Assembly (NCBI GenBank): GCA_948144175.1
Contig: CANXME010002102.1
Location: 372,001-436,000, forward strand
From: Closterium sp. NIES-65
Lineage: Eukaryota; Streptophyta; Zygnematophyceae; Desmidiales; Closteriaceae
Direction of reading: 5' to 3'
Length of the DNA stretch: 64,000 nt
Every line of letters starts with the position of its first letter. Within the stretch, counting starts at the first letter, position 1. A program made the translations under genes and the position numbers. This document shows, piece after piece, positions 10,301 to 20,079 of the stretch. The notes under the pieces are model-generated. The model had not been told where the DNA came from. It worked only from the letters and a program-made list of their open reading frames with translations, and did not search any database.

Positions 10301-11012
10301 CACCCCTCAGTTGACGGCGACGGAAGTACTCCTCTAGAATCTTTGTCCGCACCCATTCGAGTGTCCACGAGCTCTGGTTCTGCGGCAGGCTCAATCCGCT
10401 CGTGAATTGAAGCCACGATTCCGGCAGCAGCGAGAGCATCTTCAGGCACTTGGTCTGCTCTGGGTAGGTGATTCCCGCGATCGCCAACTTCGCGTAGAGG
10501 TCGCGCAATTTGTCCAGGACAGGTTGCACTGGCTCTCCCTCGCTCAGGCGCAACGCGGACAGCTCCCTCTCCAGCATCAATGTTGCAACAACGGAGGTCG
10601 GGGCGTGCAGCTCCTTCAACACCGTCCACGCCTTCGGACCGCACTCAACCTCCGGCAGCAGGTGCATGACGTGGTGACGCTGGTTCAGCTCCAAACTCTG
10701 CGACATCAAGTAGTAGCCAGCCGAGGCGCGCTCGTCCCAATCTTCCTGAAGGGCGGGGTCACTCGGTCTAGGCTCCTCCCCAATCATTAGTTTCAGCAAT
10801 CCGATTTGACGGAAATAAAGTTGCATTTTCCAGGCCCAATCATCATAGCCCTCACCATTGAACTTCTCGACGGTGAAGTTTTTCAGCACCTCCTTGATCA
10901 GCGAGCCCTGGCTTGTTCGCGCTCCCCTTGGCGCAGAAACACCAGAATCATGGGTGCCGCTACGATCTTGGGCTGAAGATTCACCAGCTACCGCCGAGGT
11001 GTTGCCCGCCAT
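7314..11012 (-). CDS. Element B gag-pol polyprotein, 1232 aa, in-frame deletion across integrase/RT
   Basis: One open frame starts at the family ATG. It encodes gag, the CCHC knuckle, protease DTGA, the HHCC/DDE integrase core, then jumps from ...PKTYR to AAVGGKF at about residue 797 (nucleotide 8620). Relative to C about 294 residues are lost: the integrase C-terminal part, the whole acidic linker and the N-terminal part of RT. The RT catalytic region (MDIS...YVDD) and complete RNase H remain. The junction shows only a base or two of shared sequence, suggesting end-joining or template switching. The polyprotein should be unable to integrate or polymerise normally, so movement would need help from an intact relative such as C. 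The stop is TAG, as in C. A P-to-Q change near the integrase Glu (YTQQSNG) is also seen. Confidence 0.93.
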   Translation of the reverse strand: MAGNTSAVAGESSAQDRSGTHDSGVSAPRGARTSQGSLIKEVLKNFTVEKFNGEGYDDWAWKMQLYFRQIGLLKLMIGEEPRPSDPALQEDWDERASAGYYLMSQSLELNQRHHVMHLLPEVECGPKAWTVLKELHAPTSVVATLMLERELSALRLSEGEPVQPVLDKLRDLYAKLAIAGITYPEQTKCLKMLSLLPESWLQFTSGLSLPQNQSSWTLEWVRTKILEEYFRRRQLRGGDDGSSGYGMQGSRRGRGRGFGGAGRGAKKDDDSNDQQGGTGWGRGAKSGRGGKSGAGGKMKGSCWYCEKEGHPWFLCYKKPDGWTPQNRHQDGGARRNQKNGANMVADSSDNNPKGNGGAEKKKERTAGQFFHMGDKGEQGDASAKAGAELHPLDYWVLDTGAAWTMTPRKDLLDDVRAAPINEVCSASGHMLKVAGAGRAAFKGADGKPVVLHDVLLVPDLKANLISLRKLGKAGVNTNTDGARTYKGKLGNRVLWDLHESKDVYRSMWQLPALAWHGGGQAGEGSASQGECNAVGGVGVKVSARSGETDWATAHRRLGHVAMPLLKQLEKDGAVKGLKLNGQPPDDNCEICLLSKFTRFPFHSVAGRSKKPLELVHMDLVGPLPVQGHKGERYFLTIVDDRSRLMWAYPLKQKDHAASTIRDDWLPFVEKQAECVVKRIRTDRGGEFLGAEMTAWLKKQGIQRELTTAYTQQSNGVAERANRTILETARALLIESGLGNLMWPHAVRHATVARNRVLTKVGDDSWVPLERWLGRKPPVDMLRVFGCMAVAHVPKTYRNAAVGGKFIIQMDISTAFLNGILEEEVFMTQPPGYEDGTGRVCKLKKSIYGLKQAPRCWYQKLAAVLEEMGFRTSSCDESLFLKGEGEKLVLFLVYVDDILLFSSSMKEIQKVQQQLMENFKCKNLGEVKYYLGMHVERDPDHRWLKLHQEKFIKELGEKYGIENERKVATPLPAEFKLVKAAEDEGVEAEEQQQFQSLVGSLLYAAVHTRPDISFSVGQLARVVQNPSEEQVDAAERVVKYLNSHPSIGVQYSASAQVKQKGVEVLKEKGERLGEGKLFLTCFTDATWASEKEDSSSVGGYICVVGGGPVSWRSKKQTETALSSVESEYMAMFHGVKEVIWLRRLLEEIGQEQKIATPLFCDSKGALGMARNAVLHGLNKHMRIKWHWLRKEVKRGTVNPIYIKTHQQPADFLTKRLADEPHWRCVRMSGMSMN

Positions 11013-11043
11013 AGCTACCTATATCGAGGATCACTATAACGCA

Positions 11044-11055
11044 GCTCTGATACCA
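11044..11055 (-). promoter_or_regulatory. Primer-binding site of element B
   Basis: The reverse complement reads TGGTATCAGAGC, three bases from the 5' LTR, matching the initiator Met-tRNA 3' end. Confidence 0.9.
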
Positions 11056-11058
11056 GCT

Positions 11059-12151
11059 TGTTGGTGTAAGGGCCTAATAAACTCAAGCTATTAAGACTTT
11101 ATCACACTTAAAACCTCTCCTCGGGGTCACCTCCAAGGGTCCTTGGGTGCCTGGTACAAGACCAGCCCCTATCCTCGGGTCCGAGTTTGTAGAGAGAGGA
11201 ATCAAGAGGGACTTAGTCAAAACAGCAAGAGTACCTTGAACGTCGCGCAGCGTATCGTGCAGACCGTCGATCGGATTAAGCTGAGAATTTCCTATATCGA
11301 AGCTCACTCTAAGAGCTTTAAAATAAGCCAAGTTGCCTCGCGAAAAGTTCTGCCATTACGAAGTTATGGCTCGGACAGCGTTAGCCTAGCGTTGGAGTGC
11401 TAGCGTACTAGCGTTGACTCGGGTAGCATTCCGCCGTCGCACCGCGTAGACAAGAAATTCCAGCAAGGAAGGAATTCGCTTGAATCAATTTCACTATATT
11501 CAGGTACAAACAAAGAAGGAATAAATAGCTCTAGCTAGCAAGGACCTTGGGAATCAACCTGGGAACAACCAGGGATGATCCCAAATAATTCCAAGCAACA
11601 GAACCAACATGGCTGGACAAAATAGCAGGTGATAGGTTGGTGAACAACCTCTGGTTCTGTTTTTCCAACCTGGGAAAACAACAACCAGGTTCAGGTCCTA
11701 AAAACAGAACCTGTTTTGTCTTTGCCCAACCAGCCAAATGCTGGTTCCGCTGGTTTCCCCTGGCCCTGTAGCATGCAGATACAGACAAACAACATCCAAC
11801 CTTCACCTAAATTGTACCCCTATAGTGCCTGCCCTGCTACACTATAGTCAACCAAACAAAACAGTACAATTTCGAGTTGGATAGAACTGAATCTGCGCAA
11901 TCAAGTAAGTTGAACCGCAAAGCTTCCATCTTGGGTTCCTTTGCGAGCTCGTCCTTTCTGCTTGTACTGTTCATAGCGCGTACAATGTTATGCCGAAGCG
12001 CACATTTTGCGAGTACCTGCAAATGCTTCAAGCGAAAATTGCGAAAGCAAACAAACACACAAACATACCATTCACACGCAAATGCATTCGCACACGCATA
12101 CTCGTACAAACAGACGGCAGGATGTCGTGCAATGTTAATTTGCACCCAACA
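11059..12151 (-). repeat. 5' LTR of element B
   Basis: 1093 bp, with TG...CA ends on the minus strand; pairs with 6179-7271. Confidence 0.95.
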
Positions 12152-13934
12152 ACACCCGTCTCCAGGCCAGGACGTACCCGTATGGCTATTAAGAAGCTGA
12201 CTGCAGGAGCTGATGTAGCGGAGCAGCAGCTTGGGACTGAGGAGGCATTGCTGATTCTACCGCATGGCTATGACCCGGATGAGGAGGATGAGCCTGCGTA
12301 CTGTTTTCTTGCCCCTGCACCAGAGGAACCAGCTAGCATGGAGGAGGCATTAGCTGGACCAGATAGGGAGAAGTGGCTGGTTTCCAGGGATGCTGAGTAC
12401 CAGAGCCTGCTAGAGAATGGGACATGGGAGCTGGTGGTGCTGCCGGAGGGGAAGATAGCCGTAAAGTGCAAGTGGGTGCTAAGGATCAAGACCGATGACA
12501 AGGGACAGGTCACCATCTACAAGAGTAGGCTGGTGGCTAAGGGGTTTATGCAGAAGGAGAAGCGGGACTTCAATGAGATCTTTGCTCCCACTGCCAAACC
12601 CCCTATCCTTCGTGTCTTGTTGGCAGATGCAACCGTTAGTGGGAAATTCATCATTCAGATGGATATATCAACGGCATTCCTCAACGGGATTTTAGAGGAG
12701 GAGGTGTTCATGACACAACCACCTGGGTATGAGGATGGTACGGGCAGGGTGTGCAAGCTGAAAAAGTCCATCTACGGCTTGAAGCAGGCCCCACGCTGCT
12801 GGTACCAGAAGTTGGCAGCTGTTTTAGAGGAGATGGGATTCAGGACCAGCAGCTGTGATGAGAGCTTCTTTCTCAAGGGGGAGGGGGAGAAGCTGGTGCT
12901 GTTTCTGGTCTATGTGGACGACATTCTTCTCTTTAGCAGCAGCATGAAGGAGATCCAGAAGGTGCAGCAGCAGCTGATGGAGAAGTTCAAGTGCAAGAAC
13001 CTTGGGGAGGTAAAGTACTACCTCGGGATGCACGTAGAGAGGGATCCAGATCACAGGTGGTTGAAACTGCACCAGGAGAAGTTCATCAAGGAGCTGGGGG
13101 AGAAGCAAGGGATTGAGAATGAGCGCAAGGTTGCAACTCCCCTGCCAGCAGAATTCAAGCTTGTGAAAGCTGCAGAAGATGAAGGGGTTGAAGCCGAGGA
13201 GCAGCAGCAATTTCAGTCCTTGGTGGGCAGCCTCTTGTATGCAGCAGTTCACACGAGGCCCGACATCTCATTCTCGGTTGGGCAGCTGGCTAGGGTGGTG
13301 CAGAATCCATCAGAGGAGCAGGTGGATGCAGCTGAGCGTATGGTGAAGTATCTAAACTCTCACCCAAGCATTGGAGTTCAATACTCCGCATCTGCACAGG
13401 TGAAGCAGAAAGGGGTTGAGGTGCTGAAAGAGAAGGGGGAGAGGCTTGGAGGAAGGCAAGCTCTTTCTCACTTGCTTTACCGATGCTACGTGGGCCTCTG
13501 AGAAGGAGGATTCCTCATCAGTGGGAGGATACATCTGCGTAGTTGGAGGAGGACCTGTTAGTTGGAGGTCAAAGAAGAAGACGGAGACAGCACTCTCTTC
13601 TGTGGAATCAGAGTACATGGCGATGTTTCATGGGGTGAAGGAGGTGATTTGGCTGAGGAGGCTGTTGGAGGAGATTGGCCAGGAGCAAAAGGTTGCTACG
13701 CCACTGTTTTGTGATAGCAAAGGAGCTCTTGGGATGGCCAGAAACGCTGTGCTTCATGGGCTCAATAAGCACATGCGTATCAAGTCGCACTGGCTGCGTA
13801 AGGAGGTGAAGAGGGGGACGGTGAATCCGATCTACATCAAGACTCACCAGCAGCCAGCAGACTTCCTCACCAAGAGGCTTGCGGATGAGCCTCATTGGCG
13901 TTGTGCGCGCATGAGTGGAATGAGCATGAACTAG
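12152..13934 (+). pseudogene. Element A gag-pol, 3' portion (linker, RT, RNase H), frameshifted
   Basis: This continues A's polyprotein after element B. The first five bases are the duplicated target site. It encodes the end of the linker (SRPGRTRM), the complete RT with QMDIS and YVDD, and then RNase H. A +1 G in a purine run at about 13449-13453 shifts the frame just before the RNase H motif FTDATWA, so the first frame ends at 13501 and RNase H continues in another frame to the TAG at 13932-13934. The RNase H block reads cleanly to the family C-terminus SGMSMN. Together with the 5' frameshift this makes A's polyprotein non-functional as a single product. Confidence 0.9.
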
Positions 13935-13956
13935 TATGGAATGATGGGGATGCAGC

Positions 13957-13976
13957 CGGCAGGCTGAGGGGGAGTG
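13957..13976 (+). promoter_or_regulatory. Polypurine tract of element A
   Basis: The G-rich run AGGCTGAGGGGGAGTG ends directly before the 3' LTR start TGTTGGG. Confidence 0.85.
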
Positions 13977-14318
13977 TGTTGGGTGCAAATTCACATTGCA
14001 CGACATCCTGCCGTCTGTTTGTATGAGTATGCGTGTGCGAATGCATTTGCGTGTGAATGGTATGTTCGTGTGTTTGTTTGCTTTCGCAATTTTCGCTTGA
14101 AGCATTTGCAGGTACTCGCACAATGTGCGCTTCGGCATAACATTGTACGCGCTATGAACAGTACAAGCAGGAAGGACGAGCTCGCAAAGGGACCCAAGAT
14201 GGAAGCTTTGCGGTTCAACTTACTTGATTGTGCAGATTCAGTTCTATCCAACTCGAAATTGTACTGTTTTGTTTGGTTGACTATAGTGTAGCAGGGCAGG
14301 CACTATAGGGGTACAATT
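13977..14318 (+). repeat. 3' LTR of element A, first part
   Basis: The first 342 bp of the LTR end at CAATT, where element C begins. The rest is at 21178-21928; 342 + 751 gives the family length of 1093. Confidence 0.93.
14314..14318. repeat. Target-site duplication of element C (CAATT)
   Basis: CAATT at 14314-14318 and 21173-21177 flanks C and lies inside A's 3' LTR. Confidence 0.93.
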
Positions 14319-15410
14319 TGTTGGGTGCAAATTCACATTGCACGACATCCTGCCGTCTGTTTGTACGAGTATGCGTGTGCGAATGCATTTGCGTGTGAAT
14401 GGTATGTTTGTGTGTTTGTTTGCTTTCGCAATTTTCGCTTGAAGCATTTGCAGGTACTCGCAAAATGTGCGCTTCGGCATAACATTGTACGCGCTATGAA
14501 CAGTACAAGCAGAAAGGACGAGCTCGCAAAGGAACCCAAGATGGAAGCTTTGCGGTTCAACTTACTTGATTGCGCAGATTCAGTTCTATCCAACTCGAAA
14601 TTGTACTGTTTTGTTTGGTTGACTATAGTGTAGCAGGGCAGGCACTATAGGGGTACAATTTAGGTGAAGGTTGGATGTTGTTTGTCTGTATCTGCATGCT
14701 ACAGGGCCAGGGGAAACCAGCGGAACCAGCATTTGGCTGGTTGGGCAAAGACAAAACAGGTTCTGTTTTTAGGACCTGAACCTGGTTGTTGTTTTCCCAG
14801 GTTGGAAAAACAGAACCAGAGGTTGTTCACCAACCTATCACCTGCTATTTTGTTCAGCCAGGTTGGTTCTGTTGCTTGGAATTATTTGGGATCATCCCTG
14901 GTTGTTCCCAGGTTGATTCCCAAGGTCCTTGCTAGCTAGAGCTATTTATTCCTTCTCTGTTGTACCTGAATATAGTGAAATTGATTCAAGCGAATTCCTT
15001 CCTTGCTGGAATTTCTTGTCTACGCGGTGCGACGGCGGAATGCTACCCGAGTCAACGCTAGTACGCTAGCACTCCAACGCTAGGCTAACGCTGTCCGAGC
15101 CATAACTTCGTAATGGCAGAACTTTTCGCGAGGCAACTTGGCTTATTTTAAAGCTCTTAGAGTGAGCTTCGATATAGGAAATTCTCAGCTTAATCCGATC
15201 GACGGTCTGCACGATACGCTGCGCGACGTTCAAGGTACTCTTGCTGTTTTGACTAAGTCCCTCTTGATCCCTCTCTCTACAAACTCGGACCCGAGGATAG
15301 GGGCTGGTCTTGTACCAGGCACCCAAGGACCCTTGGAGGTGACCCCGAGGAGAGGTTTTAAGTGTGATAAAGTCTTAATAGCTTGAGTTTATTAGGCCCT
15401 TACACCAACA
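14319..15410 (+). repeat. 5' LTR of element C
   Basis: 1092 bp, one T shorter than the 3' copy. Confidence 0.95.
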
Positions 15411-15413
15411 AGC

Positions 15414-15425
15414 TGGTATCAGAGC
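15414..15425 (+). promoter_or_regulatory. Primer-binding site of element C
   Basis: TGGTATCAGAGC, three bases after the 5' LTR, matching initiator Met-tRNA. Confidence 0.92.
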
Positions 15426-15456
15426 TGCGTTATAGTGATCCTCGATATAGGTAGCT

Positions 15457-18400
15457 ATGGCGGGCAACACCTCGGCGGTAGCTGGTGAATCTTCAGCCCA
15501 AGATCGTAGCGGCAGCCATGATTCTGGTGTTTCTGCGCCAAGGGGAGCGCGAACAAGCCAGGGCTCGCTGATCAAGGAGGTGCTGAAAAACTTCACCGTC
15601 GAGAAGTTCAATGGTGAGGGCTATGATGATTGGGCCTGGAAAATGCAACTTTATTTCCGTCAAATCGGATTGCTGAAACTAATGATTGGGGAGGAGCCTA
15701 GACCGAGTGACCCCGCCCTTCAGGAAGATTGGGACGAGCGCGCCTCGGCTGGCTACTACTTGATGTCGCAGAGTTTGGAGCTGAACCAGCGTCACCACGT
15801 CATGCACCTGCTGCCGGAGGTTGAGTGCGGTCCGAAGGCGTGGACGGTGTTGAAGGAGCTGCACGCCCCGACCTCCGTTGTTGCAACATTGATGCTGGAG
15901 AGGGAGCTGTCCGCGTTGCGCCTGAGCGAGGGAGAGCCAGTGCAACCTGTCCTGGACAAATTGCGCGACCTCTACGCGAAGTTGGCGATCGCGGGAATCA
16001 CCTACCCAGAGCAGACCAAGTGCCTGAAGATGCTCTCGCTGCTGCCGGAATCGTGGCTTCAATTCACGAGCGGATTGAGCCTGCCGCAGAACCAGAGCTC
16101 GTGGACACTCGAATGGGTGCGGACAAAGATTCTAGAGGAGGACTTCCGTCGCCGTCAACTGAGGGGTGGAGACGACGGCAGCAGCGGCTACGGGATGCAA
16201 GGGAGCCGACGTGGCAGAGGACGTGGCTTCGGTGGTGCTGGACGCGGTGCAAAGAAAGACGACGACTCCAACGACCAACAAGGAGGTACCGGTTGGGGTC
16301 GCGGTGCGAAATCTGGACGTGGGGGCAAGTCGGGTGCTGGTGGCAAAATGAAAGGGAGTTGCTGGTATTGTGAGAAGGAAGGGCACCCCTGGTTTTTGTG
16401 CTATAAGAAACCCGATGGATGGACCCCCCAGAATCGTCACCAGGATGGGGGCGCGCGGAGGAACCAGAAAAACGGCGCCAACATGGTCGCTGATTCGTCC
16501 GACAACAACCCGAAGGGCAACGGCGGTGCGGAGAAGAAGAAGGAGCGCACCGCGGGCCAATTCTTCTATATGGGAGACAAGGGGGAGCAAGGAGACGCAT
16601 CTGCTAAGGCTGGAGCAGAGCTGCACCCCCTGGACTATTGGGTGTTGGACACAGGCGCTGCTTGGACAATGACGCCGCGCAAGGACCTGCTGGACGACGT
16701 ACGCGCTGCACCGATTAATGAGGTGTGCTCTGCCTCTGGACACATGTTGAAGGTGGCTGGTGCGGGACGAGCTGCATTTAAGGGAGCGGATGGCAAGCCG
16801 GTGGTGCTGCACGACGTTCTCCTCGTCCCCGACCTGAAGGCCAACCTCATCTCCCTCCGTAAGCTTGGCAAGGCTGGGGTGAACACCAACACGGATGGGG
16901 CTCGCACTTATAAGGGGAAGCTGGGCAATCGGGTGCTTTGGGATCTGCACGAGAGCAAGGACGTGTACAGATCTATGTGGCAGCTGCCGGCGCTGGCGTG
17001 GCACGGTGGGGGGCAGGCTGGAGAGGGGTCTGCATCCCAGGGGGAGTGCAACGCCGTTGGAGGGGTTGGTGTGAAAGTGTCGGCCAGATCTGGGGAGACA
17101 GATTGGGCAACTGCACACCGACGTTTGGGGCATGTGGCAATGCCTTTGCTGAAGCAGCTGGAGAAGGATGGAGCCGTTAAGGGCTTAAAGCTGAACGGAC
17201 AACCACCCGATGATAACTGTGAAATTTGCCTCCTTTCAAAGTTCACCCGTTTCCCCTTCCATAGTGTGGCTGGCAGGAGCAAAAAGCCGTTGGAGCTGGT
17301 CCACATGGACTTGGTGGGGCCGCTGCCGGTGCAAGGGCACAAGGGGGAGCGGTACTTCCTAACCATAGTGGATGACTGGAGCAGGCTAATGTGGGCGTAT
17401 CCGCTGAAGCAGAAAGATCACGCCGCCTCCACGATTCGGGACGATTGGCTGCCGTTCGTGGAGAAGCAAGCGGAGTGTGTGGTGAAGCGGATTAGGACAG
17501 ATCGGGGTGGTGAGTTCCTTGGAGCTGAGATGACGGCCTGGCTCAAGAAGCAGGGCATCCAGAGGGAGCTGACCACGGCTTACACCCCACAGTCCAACGG
17601 TGTAGCAGAACGGGCGAACCGGACAATTCTGGAGACAGCTAGGGCGCTGCTCATAGAATCTGGGCTGGGCAACTTGATGTGGCCCCATGCTGTTCGGCAC
17701 GCTACCGTCGCTAGGAACAGGGTACTCACAAAGGTTGGGGATGACTCGTGGGTGCCGTTGGAGAGGTGGCTTGGGAGGAAGCCGCCGGTGGACATGCTGA
17801 GGGTGTTCGGTTGCATGGCAGTCGCCCACGTTCCCAAGACCTACCGCAGTATGTTGGGGGCGAGTGCAATCTGGTGTGTACATTTGGGGCTGGCTGCTGA
17901 AAGCAAGGGATGGCTGCTGTGGGAGCCTTCCAAGGGTGTGTTGTTTGACAGCAGGGATGTGAAGTTTGTTGAGGGCATGATGTATGGGAGCTGGGAGAAA
18001 CAGCCGGAGGCCAGGGTGTCCCAGCAGATGGAGCAGATTACCATGCAGCTGGACCTGACTCCTAGTGTGTGGGAGGAGGGAGAGGAGGCAGCTGCAGAGG
18101 GTGGTGATAAAGAGAAGGTGCAGGAGGCACCTGCTGGTGGAGGTGATGGTGTGGAGATTAGCGGTAGCACTAGTGGAGCTGCTGGATCCGAGGGAGGAGA
18201 GCAGCAGCAGGGGAAAACTAAGAAGCCGAAGGGTGTTATTATGAAGGGATGGGAGACACCCGTCTCCAGGCCAGGACGTACCCGTATGGCTACTAAGAAG
18301 CTGACTGCAGGAGCTGATGTAGCGGAGCAGCAGCTTGGGACCGAGGAGGCATTGCTGATTCTACCGCATGGCTATGACCCGGATGAGGAGGATCAACCTG

Positions 18401-20037
18401 CGTACTGTTTTCTTGCCCCTGCACCAGAGGAACCAGCTAGCATGGAGGAGGCATTAGCTGGACCAGATAGGGACAAATGGCTAGCTTCCAGGGATGCTGA
18501 GTACCAGAGCCTGCTGGAGAATGGGACTTGGGAACTAGTGGTGCTGCCTGAGGGAAAGAAAGCGGTACAATGCAAGTGGGTGCTAAGGATCAAGACTGAC
18601 GACAAGGGGCAGGTCACCATCTACAAGAGTAGGTTGGTGGCTAAGGGGTTTATGCAGAAGGAGAAGCGGGACTTCAATGAGATCTTTGCTCCCACTGCCA
18701 AACCCCCTACCCTTCGTGTCTTGTTGGCAGATGCAGCCGTTAGTGGGAAGTTCATTATCCAGATGGATATATCAACGGCATTCCTCAATGGGATTTTAGA
18801 GGAGGAGGTGTTCATGACGCAGCCACCTGGGTATGAGGATGGTACGGGCAGGGTGTGCAAGCTGAAAAAGTCCATCTACGGCTTGAAGCAGGCGCCACGC
18901 TGCTGGTACCAGAAGTTGGCAGCTGTTTTAGAGGAGATGGGATTCAGGACCAGCAGCTGTGATGAGAGCCTCTTTCTCAAGGGGGAGGGGGAGAAGCTGG
19001 TGCTGTTTCTGGTCTATGTGGACGACATTCTTCTATTTAGCAGCAGCATGAAGGAGATCCAGAAGGTGCAGCAGCAGCTGATGGAGAACTTCAAGTGCAA
19101 GAACCTTGGGGAGGTAAAGTACTACCTCGGGATGCACGTAGAGAGGGATCCAGATCACAGGTGGTTGAAACTGCACCAGGAGAAGTTCATCAAGGAGCTT
19201 GGGGAGAAGTACGGAATTGAGAATGAGCGCAAGGTTGCAACTCCCCTGCCAGCAGAATTCAGGCTTGTGAAAGCTGCAGAGGATGAAGGGGTTGAAGCCG
19301 AGGAGCAGCAGCAATTTCAGTCCTTGGTGGGCAGCCTCTTGTATGCAGCAGTTCACACGAGACCCGACATCTCTTTCTCGGTTGGGCAGCTGGCTAGGGT
19401 AGTGCAGAATCCATCAGAGGAGCAGGTGGATGCAGCTGAGCGTGTGGTGAAGTATCTGAACTCTCACCCAAGCATTGGAGTTCAATACTCCGCATCTGCA
19501 CAGGTGAAGCAGAAAGGGGTTGAGGTGCTGAAAGAGAAGGGGGAGAGGCTTGGAGAAGGCAAGCTTTTTCTCACTTGCTTTACTGACGCTACGTGGGCCT
19601 CTGAGAAGGAGGATTCCTCATCTGTGGGAGGATACATCTGCGTAGTTGGGGGAGGACCGGTTAGTTGGAGGTCAAAGAAGCAGACGGAGACAGCACTCTC
19701 TTCCGTGGAATCAGAGTACATGGCGATGTTCCATGGGGTGAAGGAGGTGATTTGGCTGAGGAGGCTGTTGGAGGAGATTGGCCAGGAGCAAAAGGTTGCT
19801 ACGCCGCTCTTTTGTGATAGCAAGGGAGCTCTTGGGATGGCCAGGAACGCTGTGCTTCATGGGCTGAATAAGCACATGCGTATCAAGTGGCACTGGCTGC
19901 GTAAGGAGGTGAAGAGGGGGACGGTGAATCCAATCTACATCAAGACTCACCAGCAGCCAGCAGACTTCCTCACCAAGAGGCTTGCGGATGAGTCTCATTG
20001 GCGTTGTGTGCGCATGAGTGGAATGAGCATGAACTAG
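15457..20037 (+). CDS. Ty1/copia gag-pol polyprotein, 1526 aa, apparently intact
   Basis: One frame encodes everything needed for transposition. The order is: copia gag domain (about 45-240, with FNGEGYDDW); a Gly/Arg-rich basic stretch (about 245-300); a CCHC knuckle at Cys302-Cys315 that should bind element RNA; aspartic protease with DTGA at 398-401; pre-integrase zinc motif with His559 and Cys588/Cys591; integrase triad Asp618, Asp682, Glu718 with exactly 35 residues between the last two; an acidic, Gln-rich linker (about 880-960); RT with QMDIS and YVDD (1187-1190); RNase H with Asp1377, Glu1418 and Asp1454. Order PR-IN-RT-RH defines Ty1/copia. The start is chosen because all family copies share this ATG 47 bases after the LTR. 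Gag and pol share one frame with no frameshift or stop between them, so the gag:pol ratio must be set some other way. The stop is TAG. Confidence 0.96.
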   Translation: MAGNTSAVAGESSAQDRSGSHDSGVSAPRGARTSQGSLIKEVLKNFTVEKFNGEGYDDWAWKMQLYFRQIGLLKLMIGEEPRPSDPALQEDWDERASAGYYLMSQSLELNQRHHVMHLLPEVECGPKAWTVLKELHAPTSVVATLMLERELSALRLSEGEPVQPVLDKLRDLYAKLAIAGITYPEQTKCLKMLSLLPESWLQFTSGLSLPQNQSSWTLEWVRTKILEEDFRRRQLRGGDDGSSGYGMQGSRRGRGRGFGGAGRGAKKDDDSNDQQGGTGWGRGAKSGRGGKSGAGGKMKGSCWYCEKEGHPWFLCYKKPDGWTPQNRHQDGGARRNQKNGANMVADSSDNNPKGNGGAEKKKERTAGQFFYMGDKGEQGDASAKAGAELHPLDYWVLDTGAAWTMTPRKDLLDDVRAAPINEVCSASGHMLKVAGAGRAAFKGADGKPVVLHDVLLVPDLKANLISLRKLGKAGVNTNTDGARTYKGKLGNRVLWDLHESKDVYRSMWQLPALAWHGGGQAGEGSASQGECNAVGGVGVKVSARSGETDWATAHRRLGHVAMPLLKQLEKDGAVKGLKLNGQPPDDNCEICLLSKFTRFPFHSVAGRSKKPLELVHMDLVGPLPVQGHKGERYFLTIVDDWSRLMWAYPLKQKDHAASTIRDDWLPFVEKQAECVVKRIRTDRGGEFLGAEMTAWLKKQGIQRELTTAYTPQSNGVAERANRTILETARALLIESGLGNLMWPHAVRHATVARNRVLTKVGDDSWVPLERWLGRKPPVDMLRVFGCMAVAHVPKTYRSMLGASAIWCVHLGLAAESKGWLLWEPSKGVLFDSRDVKFVEGMMYGSWEKQPEARVSQQMEQITMQLDLTPSVWEEGEEAAAEGGDKEKVQEAPAGGGDGVEISGSTSGAAGSEGGEQQQGKTKKPKGVIMKGWETPVSRPGRTRMATKKLTAGADVAEQQLGTEEALLILPHGYDPDEEDQPAYCFLAPAPEEPASMEEALAGPDRDKWLASRDAEYQSLLENGTWELVVLPEGKKAVQCKWVLRIKTDDKGQVTIYKSRLVAKGFMQKEKRDFNEIFAPTAKPPTLRVLLADAAVSGKFIIQMDISTAFLNGILEEEVFMTQPPGYEDGTGRVCKLKKSIYGLKQAPRCWYQKLAAVLEEMGFRTSSCDESLFLKGEGEKLVLFLVYVDDILLFSSSMKEIQKVQQQLMENFKCKNLGEVKYYLGMHVERDPDHRWLKLHQEKFIKELGEKYGIENERKVATPLPAEFRLVKAAEDEGVEAEEQQQFQSLVGSLLYAAVHTRPDISFSVGQLARVVQNPSEEQVDAAERVVKYLNSHPSIGVQYSASAQVKQKGVEVLKEKGERLGEGKLFLTCFTDATWASEKEDSSSVGGYICVVGGGPVSWRSKKQTETALSSVESEYMAMFHGVKEVIWLRRLLEEIGQEQKVATPLFCDSKGALGMARNAVLHGLNKHMRIKWHWLRKEVKRGTVNPIYIKTHQQPADFLTKRLADESHWRCVRMSGMSMN

Positions 20038-20060
20038 TATGGAATGATGGGGATGCAGCC

Positions 20061-20079
20061 GGCAGGCTGAGGGGGAGTG
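20061..20079 (+). promoter_or_regulatory. Polypurine tract of element C
   Basis: GGCAGGCTGAGGGGGAGTG, directly before the 3' LTR. Confidence 0.88.

Larger units (their letters stand above)
6179..12151 (-). mobile_element. Family-1 Ty1/copia retrotransposon B, internally deleted, nested in A
   Basis: B is complete from LTR to LTR on the minus strand, with TSD ACACC, PBS, PPT and an uninterrupted gag-pol frame. It is about 0.88 kb shorter inside than C owing to one in-frame deletion. Its LTRs differ at only about three positions that I can see, so it inserted recently, after A. Confidence 0.95.

Noticed and set aside
16132..17133. Long antisense frame (333 codons) opposite gag-pol, also in A, B and D
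   Set aside because: It is a by-product of GC-rich codon use on the coding strand; it has no domains and is broken or shortened in other copies.
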